This document shows, piece after piece, positions 23,978 through 34,100 of a DNA stretch of 64,000 nucleotides. Position numbers and translations under genes: made by a program. The stretch covers positions 124,001 to 188,000 of the forward strand of contig NZ_JAQKQJ010000013.1 of NCBI RefSeq assembly GCF_029109325.1. The letters run 5' to 3'. The stretch's first letter is position 1. Every line of letters starts with the position of its first letter. Origin of the DNA: Nodosilinea sp. PGN35. GTDB taxonomy: Bacteria; Cyanobacteriota; Cyanobacteriia; Phormidesmidales; Phormidesmidaceae. The notes under the pieces were generated by a model, which saw nothing but the letters and a program-made list of their open reading frames with translations, did not search any database and was not told the DNA's origin.

Positions 23978-25888
23978 ATGCTTGACCCCCGCATTCCCGC
24001 TGGCCCGCTGAACCAAAAATGGAGCCACTTTAAGAATCACTGCCGTCTGGTCAGCCCCAAAAATAAGGCCAAGCACACCATTCTCATCGTCGGCACCGGC
24101 CTGGCGGGAGCTTCGGCGGCGGCCACCCTGGCCGAGCTGGGCTACAACGTCAAAAGCTTTTGCATTCAAGACTCGCCCCGCCGCGCCCACAGCATTGCCG
24201 CCCAGGGGGGCATCAACGCCACCAAAAACTACCCCAACGACGGCGACAGCGTGTGGCGGCTGTTCTACGACACCATCAAGGGCGGCGACTACCGCTCCCG
24301 CGAGGCCAATGTACACCGGCTGGCGGAGATCAGCAGCAGCATTATCGACCAGTGCGTGGCCCAGGGGGTGCCCTTTGCGCGGGAATACGGCGGCTTGCTC
24401 GACAACCGATCGTTTGGCGGTGCCCAGGTGTCACGCACCTTCTACGCCAGGGGGCAGACCGGACAGCAGTTGCTCCTCGGGGCCTACAGCGCCATGATGC
24501 GCATGGTGCGGTTGGGCAAGATCGAGGTCTACGCCCGCCGGGAAATGCTGGAGCTGGTGGTGGCCGACGGCAAAGCGCGGGGCATTGTGGTGCGCAACCT
24601 GGTGACGGGGGAGCTGGAGCGCTACGCCGGGGATGCGGTGCTGCTGTGTACGGGGGGCTACGGCAATGTGTATTACCTCTCGACCAATGCGAAGAATTCT
24701 AACGTGACGGCGGCCTGGCGCTGCCATCGGCGGGGAGCCTACTTTGCCAACCCCTGCTATACGCAGATTCACCCCACCTGCATTCCGGTGTCGGGCGACT
24801 ACCAGTCGAAGCTGACGCTGATGAGCGAGGGGCTGCGCAACGACGGGCGGGTGTGGGTGCCGCTGCAGGCTGGGGATACCCGCCACCCCGCCGACATTCC
24901 CGACGACGAGCGCGACTACTATTTAGAAACGCGCTACCCCGCCTTTGGCAACCTGGTGCCCCGCGATGTGGCCTCGCGCAACGCCAAGGCCATGACCGAC
25001 GAAGGGCGCGGCGTGGGCGAAACCGGGCTGGCGGTATATCTGGATTTTAGGGATGCGATCGCATCCCAAGGCCGCGACACCATCGCCGCCCGCTACGGCA
25101 ACCTGTTCGACATGTACCAGCGCATCTCGGGCGAAAACCCCTACGCGGTGCCCATGCGCATCTACCCCGCCGTGCACTACACCATGGGCGGCCTGTGGGT
25201 TGACTACCACCTGATGAGCACGATTCCGGGACTGTTTGTGCTGGGGGAGGCCAATTTCTCTGACCACGGTGCGAACCGGCTGGGGGCCAGCGCGCTGATG
25301 CAAGGCTTGGCGGATGGCTACTTTGTGATTCCCTACACCCTGGGCGACTACATTGCCGGGCAGTCGCTGCCCACTGTGAGCACCGACGACGATGCCTTTG
25401 GCGAAGCCGAGGCCAGCGCCAAGGCCCGCATTGCCAAGCTGCTGAGCATCGGCGGCGAAAAAACAGTGATGGAGTTTCACCGCGAGCTGGGCCGCATTGT
25501 GTGGGATAACGTGGGCATGGCGCGGAACCGGGAGGGGCTGGAGAGTGCGATCGCCCAAATTCAAGACCTGCGCACCGAGTACTGGCAAAACCTCAAGCTC
25601 CCCGGCGAGGCCAACACCCTGAACAAGAACCTGGAGTTTGCCGGGCGCGTCGCCGACTTTATCGACCTGGCGGAGCTAATGGCCCGCGATGCCCTACAGC
25701 GCGAAGAATCCTGCGGCGGGCACTTTCGCGAGGAGTATCAGACCGCCGATGGCGAGGCCAAGCGCGACGACGAGCATTTTGCCTTTGTGGCAGCGTGGCA
25801 GTACGTGGGCGAGGGGCGAAAGCCTCAGCTGCACCGCGAAACTCTCAATTTTGAAAACGTGCAGCTCACCCAGCGCAGCTACAAGTGA
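23978..25888 (+). CDS. sdhA: Succinate dehydrogenase / fumarate reductase flavoprotein subunit
   Basis: A 636-residue flavoprotein that oxidises succinate. FAD motif: ILIVGTGLAGASAAATL (residues 35-51); probable covalent-FAD histidine H71 in RRAHSIAAQGGINATK; substrate and catalytic motifs HPTCIPVSG, PAVHYTMGGLWVD and GEANFSDHGANRLGASALMQGLADG. The sequence is of the type that pairs with the single-subunit anchor seen upstream. I use the ATG at 23978 because the preceding in-frame TTG at 23873 overlaps Uma2 and adds a low-complexity Ser/Pro stretch. No sdhB follows; the next gene is convergent glcD. Confidence 0.94.
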   Translation: MLDPRIPAGPLNQKWSHFKNHCRLVSPKNKAKHTILIVGTGLAGASAAATLAELGYNVKSFCIQDSPRRAHSIAAQGGINATKNYPNDGDSVWRLFYDTIKGGDYRSREANVHRLAEISSSIIDQCVAQGVPFAREYGGLLDNRSFGGAQVSRTFYARGQTGQQLLLGAYSAMMRMVRLGKIEVYARREMLELVVADGKARGIVVRNLVTGELERYAGDAVLLCTGGYGNVYYLSTNAKNSNVTAAWRCHRRGAYFANPCYTQIHPTCIPVSGDYQSKLTLMSEGLRNDGRVWVPLQAGDTRHPADIPDDERDYYLETRYPAFGNLVPRDVASRNAKAMTDEGRGVGETGLAVYLDFRDAIASQGRDTIAARYGNLFDMYQRISGENPYAVPMRIYPAVHYTMGGLWVDYHLMSTIPGLFVLGEANFSDHGANRLGASALMQGLADGYFVIPYTLGDYIAGQSLPTVSTDDDAFGEAEASAKARIAKLLSIGGEKTVMEFHRELGRIVWDNVGMARNREGLESAIAQIQDLRTEYWQNLKLPGEANTLNKNLEFAGRVADFIDLAELMARDALQREESCGGHFREEYQTADGEAKRDDEHFAFVAAWQYVGEGRKPQLHRETLNFENVQLTQRSYK

Positions 25889-25939
25889 GTTTGCGACCAT
25901 CTTTAAAGCGTTCACACGTTTGCACGTTCATCTGGTCAA

Positions 25940-27409
25940 TCAAAACCGCTCTACCTCAGATTCCGCTGCCGACACGCTGCGGGCTGCTTCGCCACAGGTG
26001 CGGGGGGTAGGCAGTAGCTTGGTGGGGTTCGCCAATAGCTCCGGGTCAAGGGCCTGCCGCACCCAGCCCATCGTCTCCAGGTCGGTGGGCGAAAACATGT
26101 CGGGCATGTAGCAGCGCTTGTCGGCTCCAATGCCGTGCTCGCCCGAGATGCTGCCCCCCACCCGCACGCACAGCTTGAGAATGTCGCCGCCCAGCTCTTC
26201 CACCTGCTCCAGCTGGCCGGGAACGGCGTTGTTGTAGAGAATCAGCGGGTGCAGATTGCCGTCCCCCGCGTGGAACACGTTGGCCACCCGGTAGCCGTGC
26301 TGGTCGCCCAGCCGCTCGATCTCCGCCAGCACATAGGGCAGCTGGGTGCGCGGAATCACGCCATCCTGCACGTAGTAGTCGGGGCTGAGTTTGCCCATGG
26401 CGGCAAAGGCGGCCTTGCGGCCCTTCCACAGCCGCAGCCGCTCCTCGGGGTCGGTGGCAACGGTGATGGTGCGCGCCCCGTTGTGGCGGCACAGCTCGGC
26501 AATGCGATCGCCCGTCGCCGCCACCTCCGCCGGTAGCCCGTCGATCTCAATCAGCAGAATCGCCGCTGCGTCGCGGGGGTAGCAGTTGGTGGCCACCACG
26601 TCTTCCACCGCATTGAGGCTAAAGTTGTCCATCATTTCCATACCGGCGGGGATGATGCCCGCCTGGGTAATGGCTGACACCGCTGCCCCCGCCGCCTCCA
26701 CCGAGGTAAAGTCGGCCAGCAGCACCTGCACCGCCTGGGGCGCTTTGAGAATGCGCAGGGTAATCTCCGTGGCAATGCCCAGGGTGCCCTCGGAGCCCAC
26801 AAATAGCCCGCAGAGGTCGTAGCCGGGAGTTTCGGCCACCTCGCCGCCAATATCGACGATGTCGCCCGTGGGCAGCACCACCCTCAGCCCCAGCACGTGG
26901 TTGGTGGTGACGCCGTACTTGAGGCAGTGTACCCCGCCCGAATTTTCCGCCACATTGCCGCCCACCGAGCACACCGACTGGCTGGAGGGGTCGGGGGCGT
27001 AGTAAAAGCCCGCACCGCTGACCGCCTGGGTGACCCAGTTGTTGATCACCCCCGGCTGCACCGTCACCCGCTGGTTCTCTAAATCTACCGAGAGAATCTG
27101 ATTCATGGTGGCGGTGACGATCAGCACCGAGTCTGCGATCGGCAGCGCCCCGCCCGAGAGGCCGGTGCCTGCCCCCCGCGCCACAAAGGGCACCTGAAAC
27201 CGGTTACAGATCTTGACCGCCGCCGCCACCTGCTCGGTGGTCTTGGGCAGCACCACCACGGCGGGGCGCTGGCGGTAGCTGGTCAACCCGTCGCACTCGT
27301 AGACCAAAATCTCTTCCTTGCGGCGCACCACGCGATCGCCTCCCAGCGCGGCGCTAAAGGCGTTAGCTATTGGTGTCCAGTCGATGCGCGATCGCTCCGC
27401 TACGGTCAT
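25940..27409 (-). CDS. glcD: Glycolate oxidase/dehydrogenase subunit GlcD
   Basis: A 489-residue FAD-linked oxidase. The PCMH-type FAD-binding domain (about residues 40-230) shows VPFVARGAGTGLSGGALP and SSQSVCSVGGNVAENSGGVHCLKYG. The C-terminal FAD-oxidase domain has VFHAGDGNLHPLILY and SGEHGIGADKRCYMPDMF. It oxidises the photorespiratory product glycolate to glyoxylate in cyanobacteria. It converges on sdhA with 51 bp between and is divergent from the GH13 pair. D-lactate specificity cannot be excluded from sequence. Confidence 0.9.
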   Translation of the reverse strand: MTVAERSRIDWTPIANAFSAALGGDRVVRRKEEILVYECDGLTSYRQRPAVVVLPKTTEQVAAAVKICNRFQVPFVARGAGTGLSGGALPIADSVLIVTATMNQILSVDLENQRVTVQPGVINNWVTQAVSGAGFYYAPDPSSQSVCSVGGNVAENSGGVHCLKYGVTTNHVLGLRVVLPTGDIVDIGGEVAETPGYDLCGLFVGSEGTLGIATEITLRILKAPQAVQVLLADFTSVEAAGAAVSAITQAGIIPAGMEMMDNFSLNAVEDVVATNCYPRDAAAILLIEIDGLPAEVAATGDRIAELCRHNGARTITVATDPEERLRLWKGRKAAFAAMGKLSPDYYVQDGVIPRTQLPYVLAEIERLGDQHGYRVANVFHAGDGNLHPLILYNNAVPGQLEQVEELGGDILKLCVRVGGSISGEHGIGADKRCYMPDMFSPTDLETMGWVRQALDPELLANPTKLLPTPRTCGEAARSVSAAESEVERF

Positions 27410-27704
27410 GGCCCCACACTGCGTCAGATGCCTCCGATCCTACCTTGAACGGTCGGTCTGTAGGGGCGATCGCCTGAGCCCTGCTCAACTTGAAGTCAAT
27501 TCCCCCCGACGTTCTTTCCTTCGCCAGAGAGATCTCGCCTCAATCCTCGGGCGGATACCTTTTCAAAGCCCGCTGTTGAGACTAAAGAAACTCCGTGCTG
27601 ATGGCACAGCGCTCTAATTTTTGTGTCGATTCATTTGCTTCGATTCGTTACTCAGGTCGCGTCCCTCCGGCACCCCTACGCACAAGACGCCAAGGAATTA
27701 CCCC
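27410..27704. other. Divergent glcD / GH13 intergenic region
   Basis: 295 bp between two divergent genes. AAGGAAT before 27705 serves as ribosome-binding site for the first GH13 gene. No operator-like palindrome was seen. Confidence 0.4.
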
Positions 27705-29426
27705 ATGCAAACTATTGAATGGTGGCAAAATGCTGTTATCTATCAAATCGTGCCCTGGAGCTTTTTAGACACCGATGGCGATGGCCGTGGCAATCTCAAC
27801 GGCATCATTGACAAGCTCGACTACATCTCTGCCCTGGGAGTAGACGCCATCTGGCTCACCCCCATCTACGAGTCGCCCATGGATGACCTGGGCTACGACA
27901 TCACCGACATGCTCGATATCGACCCTGTAATTGGCGATTTGAGCGTGTTCGACAAACTGCTGGCCCTCACCCACGCGCGCGGGCTGCGCATGATTGTCGA
28001 TCAGGTCTGGGGGCACACCTCCGATCGCCACTTCTGGTTTCTAGAAAGCAGCCAGAACCGCGACAACCCCAAGGCCGACTGGTACGTCTGGGCCGACCCC
28101 AAACCCGACGGCTCACCGCCCAACAACTGGCTCTCCGCCTTCAACGGCGACTCCGCCTGGGCCTGGGAACCCCAGCGCGAGCAGTACTACCTCTTTCACT
28201 TTCTGCGCAGCCAGCCCAAGCTCAACTGGAGCAACCCTGAAGTGGTAGAGGCCATTTTAGAGCGGGGCAAGTTTTGGCTCGACCGGGGTGTCGATGGCTT
28301 TCGCATCGACGCGCCCAACTTTTTTCTGCACGACCCAGAGCTGCGCGACGAGCGGGTGCGGGCCGAGGATGCCCCCTGCCCTGACGGCATCGACCCCAAA
28401 AACCCAATGGCCAAGCTGATGTTTGAGAACAGTTTTTGTCGCCCTGAGGCCCTCGACGTCCTCAGGCCGGTGCGAGAACTGATCGACCAGTACCCCGGCA
28501 CAGTTACCCTGGCCGAGGTTACGCTCTGCGAAGACTCAATCCAGCTATCGAGTGAGTATGTCAAGGGAAACCACCGATCGCACCTGGCCTACAACAGTGC
28601 TCTGCTGGTCGATGAACCCATCAGCGCTGATCTGATGCGCAGAACCCTGGCCAAGGTCGAAAAGCACTTCCAAGGCGGCGGCAACTGCTGGATGGTGGGC
28701 AACCACGACTACGGTCGCCTGCGCAGCCGCTGGGCAGGGCACGACAGCGAGGGCACGCCCTATCCCGAAACCTTCTACCACCAAATGGCCGCCATGCTGG
28801 TCGCCATGCCGGGAGCCCTCTGCCTCTACCAGGGCGACGAACTGGGCCTCAACGAAGCCCGCATTCCTGAAGATATTTCTGAAAGCCAGATTCAGGACCC
28901 CTTCGGTAAAGCCCTTTACCCCGATGTGGTGGGCCGCGATGGCTCTCGCACTCCCATGCCCTGGCGGGCTGCCGCTGTCAGTGCCGGGTTCTCCAGCCAT
29001 GAAAACACCTGGCTACCCATTCCCGACAGCCACCGACCCCGGGCGGTAGACGCCCAAAACGAAGACCCCAGCTCTCTGCTCAACGCCTGGCGGCGACTGC
29101 TGCACTGGCGACGGCAGCAACCGGCCCTGATGCAAGGCGACTGTCGCATTCTCAACGCCGAGGCTCCGCTGTTGGCCTTTATTCGCGAAGCGCCCCAGCA
29201 GCGGCTGTTGTGTATCTTTAACCTGAGTCCCGAAACCGCCCACTTTGATCTGCCCGACGAGATGCTGCCCTGTGTGACGACCTCTGGAGTCGATGAAGCG
29301 GCCAAGCGCAATGGCGATATGCTGCGCCTGCGGGGCTACGGCTATTTCTTCGGCAATTTGCAGCCCAGCACTCCCCCAGCCAACAGCGGCACCGCCAAGG
29401 ATGTGCTACAGAGTAAGGGAGAATAG
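27705..29426 (+). CDS. GH13 alpha-glucosidase/trehalose-synthase-like enzyme (first copy)
   Basis: A 573-residue alpha-amylase-superfamily enzyme with a TIM barrel and a short C-terminal beta domain. Catalytic residues: nucleophile D202 in GFRIDAPN, acid/base E271 in LAEVTL, and transition-state D335 in VGNHD. The start WWQNAVIYQIVPWSFLDTDGDG and the domain-B region DNPKADWYVWADPKPDG resemble oligo-1,6-glucosidase, sucrose/trehalose-forming enzymes and trehalose synthase. No signal peptide, so cytoplasmic. I use the ATG at 27705 (AAGGAAT upstream). A paralogue follows after 73 bp. Substrate not predicted. Confidence 0.85.
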   Translation: MQTIEWWQNAVIYQIVPWSFLDTDGDGRGNLNGIIDKLDYISALGVDAIWLTPIYESPMDDLGYDITDMLDIDPVIGDLSVFDKLLALTHARGLRMIVDQVWGHTSDRHFWFLESSQNRDNPKADWYVWADPKPDGSPPNNWLSAFNGDSAWAWEPQREQYYLFHFLRSQPKLNWSNPEVVEAILERGKFWLDRGVDGFRIDAPNFFLHDPELRDERVRAEDAPCPDGIDPKNPMAKLMFENSFCRPEALDVLRPVRELIDQYPGTVTLAEVTLCEDSIQLSSEYVKGNHRSHLAYNSALLVDEPISADLMRRTLAKVEKHFQGGGNCWMVGNHDYGRLRSRWAGHDSEGTPYPETFYHQMAAMLVAMPGALCLYQGDELGLNEARIPEDISESQIQDPFGKALYPDVVGRDGSRTPMPWRAAAVSAGFSSHENTWLPIPDSHRPRAVDAQNEDPSSLLNAWRRLLHWRRQQPALMQGDCRILNAEAPLLAFIREAPQQRLLCIFNLSPETAHFDLPDEMLPCVTTSGVDEAAKRNGDMLRLRGYGYFFGNLQPSTPPANSGTAKDVLQSKGE

Positions 29427-29499
29427 GTCGCCGTAGAGGCCGTTTTGTCCGGTGGTTCAGGGCTTAATCGTTTGTTTTTGTTGTTAGACCTCTGATGCT

Positions 29500-31179
29500 A
29501 TGCCTTCTCAGCCTGACTGGTGGCGCAGTGCCGTCATTTACCAAATCTACCCGCGCAGCTTTGCGGATGGAAACGGAGACGGCATCGGCGACCTGCCCGG
29601 CATTTTGAACCACATTGACTACGTTGCCAGTCTCAATGTCGATGCTGTGTGGATCTCGCCCTTTTTTAAGTCGCCCATGCGAGATTTTGGCTACGACATT
29701 TCTGACTACCGGGCCGTAGACCCAATTTTTGGCACCCTGGACGACTTTAAAGCTGTGCTGGCAGCAGCCCACGATCGCAGCCTGCGCGTTCTTATCGACC
29801 AGGTGTGGAACCACACCTCTGACCAGCACCCCTGGTTTGAAGAAAGCCGCACCAGCCGCGACAACTCCAAAGCCGACTGGTACGTGTGGGCCGACCCCAA
29901 GCCCGATGGTAGTGCTCCCAACAACTGGCTCTCCACCTTTGGCGGCAGCGCCTGGGCCTGGGAACCCCAGCGGCAGCAGTACTACTTGCACAACTTTTTA
30001 GACAGCCAGCCCGACTTGAACTGGTACAACCCTGCGGTGGTGGAGGCCATTTTAGATACTGCCCGGTTCTGGCTCGACCTGGGGGTCGATGGCTTTCGGC
30101 TGGATGTGGTGAATTTTTTCACCCACGATCGCAGCCTGCAAGACAACCCCCTCCGACCTGCCGCAGTGCCCCGCCCAGCGGGAGCGACAGCCTCGGATCC
30201 GTTCTTCACTCAGATCAACCTGCACAACCTCGATCAGCCCTCCACCCTGGAGCTGCTGAGACCAATGCGGCAGCTGCTCGATCGCTACGGCGCGATCGCC
30301 CTGGCCGAAATCAGCAGCACCGAAGACGCCCTGCTCACCTCCAGCGTCTACGTCAGCGGCACCGATCGGCTGCACACCGCCTACAACTCCTCGCTGATGA
30401 CCGACGAACCCCTGACCGTGCAGCGCTTAACGGAGCTAATCCAGCGGGTCGAGTCGCTGTTTACCGACGGGGTGATCTGCTGGACGGCAGGCACCCACGA
30501 CTTTCCCCGGCTCAAGAGCCGCTGGAGCAAGTACCAGCCCAGCGAAACCTTTTTGCAGGACGCCTTTGACCACATGTTTGCCGCCCTGCTTATCTCCCTG
30601 CGGGGCTGCTGCTGCCTCTACCAGGGTGACGAGCTGGGCCTGACCCAGGCGGAAATCCCCTACGAAAAAATGCAGGATCCCTTTGGCTTGCAGGGGTATC
30701 CCCACGTGCCCGGGCGCGATGGCTGCCGCACCCCTATGCCCTGGCGCAAAGATGCCCCCAACGCCGGTTTCAGCGCCGCGACCGAGCCCTGGCTGCCGAT
30801 CCCCGCCGACCACCGCCTCTACGCCGTCGATGTGCAGGAGGCTGATCCCACCTCGCTGCTGCAAAAGTACCGCCGCCTGATTCGGTGGCGCAACGCTCAG
30901 CCTGCCCTCAGGCAGGGCGACCTGACGCTGTTGAGTCTCTCCGACGGCCAGCTGCTGGGGTTTGTGCGCTCCACAGGCTCCCAGCGGCTGCTCTGTCTGT
31001 TTAACCTCAGCCCGGCCACGGTCTACTGCGATCGCGCCGAACTTCCCCCCGGCGAACCCATCGAGGAGTTGGGCATCAGCGATCGCAGCTACCACGACAT
31101 CCTGGAGCTGCCGCCCTTTGGCTTTTACTTTGCCAATTTGACCAGACTGGGTGACACGCCCCTGCGTGACATGCCCTAG
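29500..31179 (+). CDS. GH13 alpha-glucosidase-like enzyme (second copy)
   Basis: A 559-residue paralogue of the preceding gene with the same order of motifs: D202 in GFRLDVVN, E270 in LAEISS, D334 in AGTHDFPRLKSRW. Asn of the usual NHD triad is Thr here, while His and Asp are kept. The pair arose by tandem duplication and has diverged well, which suggests different glucoside or glucan substrates. The stop overlaps the stop of hmpE on the other strand through a shared CTAG. Confidence 0.85.
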   Translation: MPSQPDWWRSAVIYQIYPRSFADGNGDGIGDLPGILNHIDYVASLNVDAVWISPFFKSPMRDFGYDISDYRAVDPIFGTLDDFKAVLAAAHDRSLRVLIDQVWNHTSDQHPWFEESRTSRDNSKADWYVWADPKPDGSAPNNWLSTFGGSAWAWEPQRQQYYLHNFLDSQPDLNWYNPAVVEAILDTARFWLDLGVDGFRLDVVNFFTHDRSLQDNPLRPAAVPRPAGATASDPFFTQINLHNLDQPSTLELLRPMRQLLDRYGAIALAEISSTEDALLTSSVYVSGTDRLHTAYNSSLMTDEPLTVQRLTELIQRVESLFTDGVICWTAGTHDFPRLKSRWSKYQPSETFLQDAFDHMFAALLISLRGCCCLYQGDELGLTQAEIPYEKMQDPFGLQGYPHVPGRDGCRTPMPWRKDAPNAGFSAATEPWLPIPADHRLYAVDVQEADPTSLLQKYRRLIRWRNAQPALRQGDLTLLSLSDGQLLGFVRSTGSQRLLCLFNLSPATVYCDRAELPPGEPIEELGISDRSYHDILELPPFGFYFANLTRLGDTPLRDMP

Positions 31180-34100
31180 GATGCGGGTTCCTCAGCAATT
31201 TTGCGAGGAATCATATTCTCGCCCTCAAGCATGCGCTTGGCCGCGTCCAGCAGCATTTCCTCCAGGTAGGGCTTAGTAAAGTAGCCCTTGGCCCCCAAAT
31301 CTACCGCCATCTGCCGGTGGCGATCGGCCCCTCGCGAGGTCAGCATCGCCGTCGGAATCTGGCTCAGGGCGCTGTCCTTCTGCATGCGGGAGAGCAGTTC
31401 CAGGCCGTCCATGCGGGGCATTTCAATGTCGCAGAAGACCAGGTCACAGGGCAGGCCAGAGCGAAGTTTTTCCCAGGCTTCCTGACCGTCGCGGGCCTGC
31501 TCGACCCGGTAGCCCACCTTGTTGAAGCTCATCGACAGCAGCTCGCGCACCGTAATCGAGTCGTCCACAATCAGCACCGTCGGATCGGTGTGATCCACTG
31601 CCTCAGCCGGCTCATCGTCCACCGCCTGAGTCCACAGCGAGGTCGAAGCGTCGCGGCGCAGACGACCGCTGGCCAGGTCAATTAGCTCCAGCACGTCGGC
31701 AATGGGCATGACGCGCCCATCCCCCAGCACCGTCGCCCCGGCGATGCCGATGGGCTTGGGCACTGGCCCCTCTAGCTGTTTAATCACAATTTCCTGCTCG
31801 CCGATCACCTGATCGACCTGGAGAGCAATGAACGTGCTGGCGCTGCGCAGCACCACGATGGAGACTACATCTTCATCCTGGGGGCCGCCGTAGACTCGGC
31901 CCCGACCCAGGCTGCGGTTAAAGCGCAGCAGATCGCTCAGGGGTCGGAAGGGCAGCAGCGTATCGCGCCAGAGAATGCAGGTGTGGCCCTGATCGTCGGT
32001 TTGAATCCGCTCCTTGGGCACGTCGAACATATCTTCGACCCCGTCCATGGGAAAGGCGATGCGGGCCTGGTTGTTGACGCAGCTCAGGGCCTTGGTAATG
32101 CTGAGGGTGAGGGGCAGGCGAATGGTAAAGCTGGTGCCCTTGCCCACCTCAGACTCAATGGTGATCGAGCCGCGAATGTCAGAGAGCGCGGTACGCACCA
32201 CGTCCATGCCCACGCCGCGCCCGGAGAAGTCGTCGGCCTGGTCGCGGGTGCTAAAGCCCGGCAAAAATAGCAGGTCGTAGACCTCAATTTCGGTCATGGT
32301 CTGGGCCTCGGCGGGGGTGATCAACCCCTGCTTAAGCGCCTTGGCCTTGACCACCGCCGGGTTGATGCCGCCGCCGTTGTCGGCGATGTAGATCACGGTC
32401 TGGTTGCCCTGGTAGAAGGCGCGCACGGTGATCGTGCCCTCGCGACCCTTGCCCGTGGCCAGCCGCTCCTCCGGCGACTCGATGCCGTGGGTAATGGCGT
32501 TGTTGACCAGGTGGGTCATGGGGTCGTAGAGCCGCTCCAGGATCATTTTGTCGATCAGGGTGTCGCGCCCTTCGACCACCAGCTGGGCCTCTTTGCCGCA
32601 TTTGAGAGAAATATCGCGCACGGCCCGAGGCAGGCGGTCGGCGGTCTGACCAAAGGGCACCATGCGGGCCTTGTTGAGGCCTTCCTGGAGTTGGGTGGTC
32701 ACCTGGCGAAACTGACGGGCAATCTGGTCGGTGGAGTCGATGGTGAACTCGATGTCCGACGAGGCCTCCCGCACCCGCACGATCAGCTCGATCATCTCCT
32801 GGGAGAGGGTGTGGAAGCCGGTGAAGCGATCCATCTCCAGGGCGTCGAAGGTGGCTCCGGTGGCGTGGCTGCTGCCGCCCCGATCAGAGGAGGAAACTCC
32901 CAGGGCAAAGGCCTGGCGGTTGGCAATTAGCGAACTTTCCAGCAGCGATCGCTCGTAGAGGTCGCGCATGCGCTGGCCGACATCGTTGAGCTGCGATACC
33001 TGGTTGAGCAGGTTGTCGAGAAACTGCCGCAGGCGCTCCTGGTCTTGCTCTAGGGAGTTGCGGTTGACTACTAGCTCTCCCACCAGGTTGCTGAGGGTGT
33101 CGAGGTGGCCCACCGAAACCCGCATGGTCTGGTCGGCGGTGTTGGCGGTGCGGCGGGGCGATCGCCGCGCCGCCTGCATTGATGCAGCGCGGCGGGCTCC
33201 TACCGACGGGGCCGACCCCCCCAGCTGGTCAGCCTCTTCTAAGAGTTTCTCAAGGTCGCCAAACTCATCGTCGCCGCTGTCAAAGGCGCTGTCGAAGGTG
33301 CGATCGCCCGCCGCGCCAGTCCCCCCGGAGAGGGGCCTTGGGTCGCTGCCGGTAGGTTGAGAAATCGGTGCATCAGGGGCTGGGACAGCCTCTCCCAGCA
33401 GTGCTTCTAAGTCGTCAAAGCTGTCATCGCTGTCGTCACCAGCGTCGCTTTGGCGGGGGGGTGCAGCCTGACTATGGCCATTCTGAGCAGCACCTGCAAA
33501 GTTGTCAAAAACAGCGTCGCCCAGGTCAAATTCATCATCTAGGCCAGTGAGCCCCGCGTCTGGGCCAAACGCGCCATTGGCCTCAGGCTCTGGCTCGTCG
33601 AGCAGGCTCTCCAGATCGGCAAAGCTATCGGTATCGGTCACGTCCTCCGCCCAAGCGGCGTCGGTCTCCAACGCCGTCTCGCCGCGATCGCCGTTATTGC
33701 TGGGGGCTTCAAACCCGGTGTCGGCCTCAGGGGCGATTTGCTCCGGGGCCGCAGTCGAGTCGCTGGGGGCGGCAAAGGCCAGATCAAAACTGCTATTGGT
33801 GAGGCTAAATTCCCCAAACGGGTCGTCGTCTAGCAGCGCGTCTGGATCGGCGGGATCAGGAGGTTGAGCCTGGGTTGGTTCAGGCCCAGATGCCCGAGGG
33901 TCTGTTGTCAGCACCGAGGAGCCACTGCCAAAGAGCCCGTTGTCAACGCTTGGGGTGCCGCCGCTGCTCGGGCCATCTGGGTCGAGTTCTAGGTGCAGCT
34001 CCGGCATGGTGTGGGCATCGTCATCGTCGAGAAACTCATCCTCGGCGAGGGCATCAAAGAAGCTGTTGACATCGTCCAGGCTGGCGTTGGCAGCGGCCTC

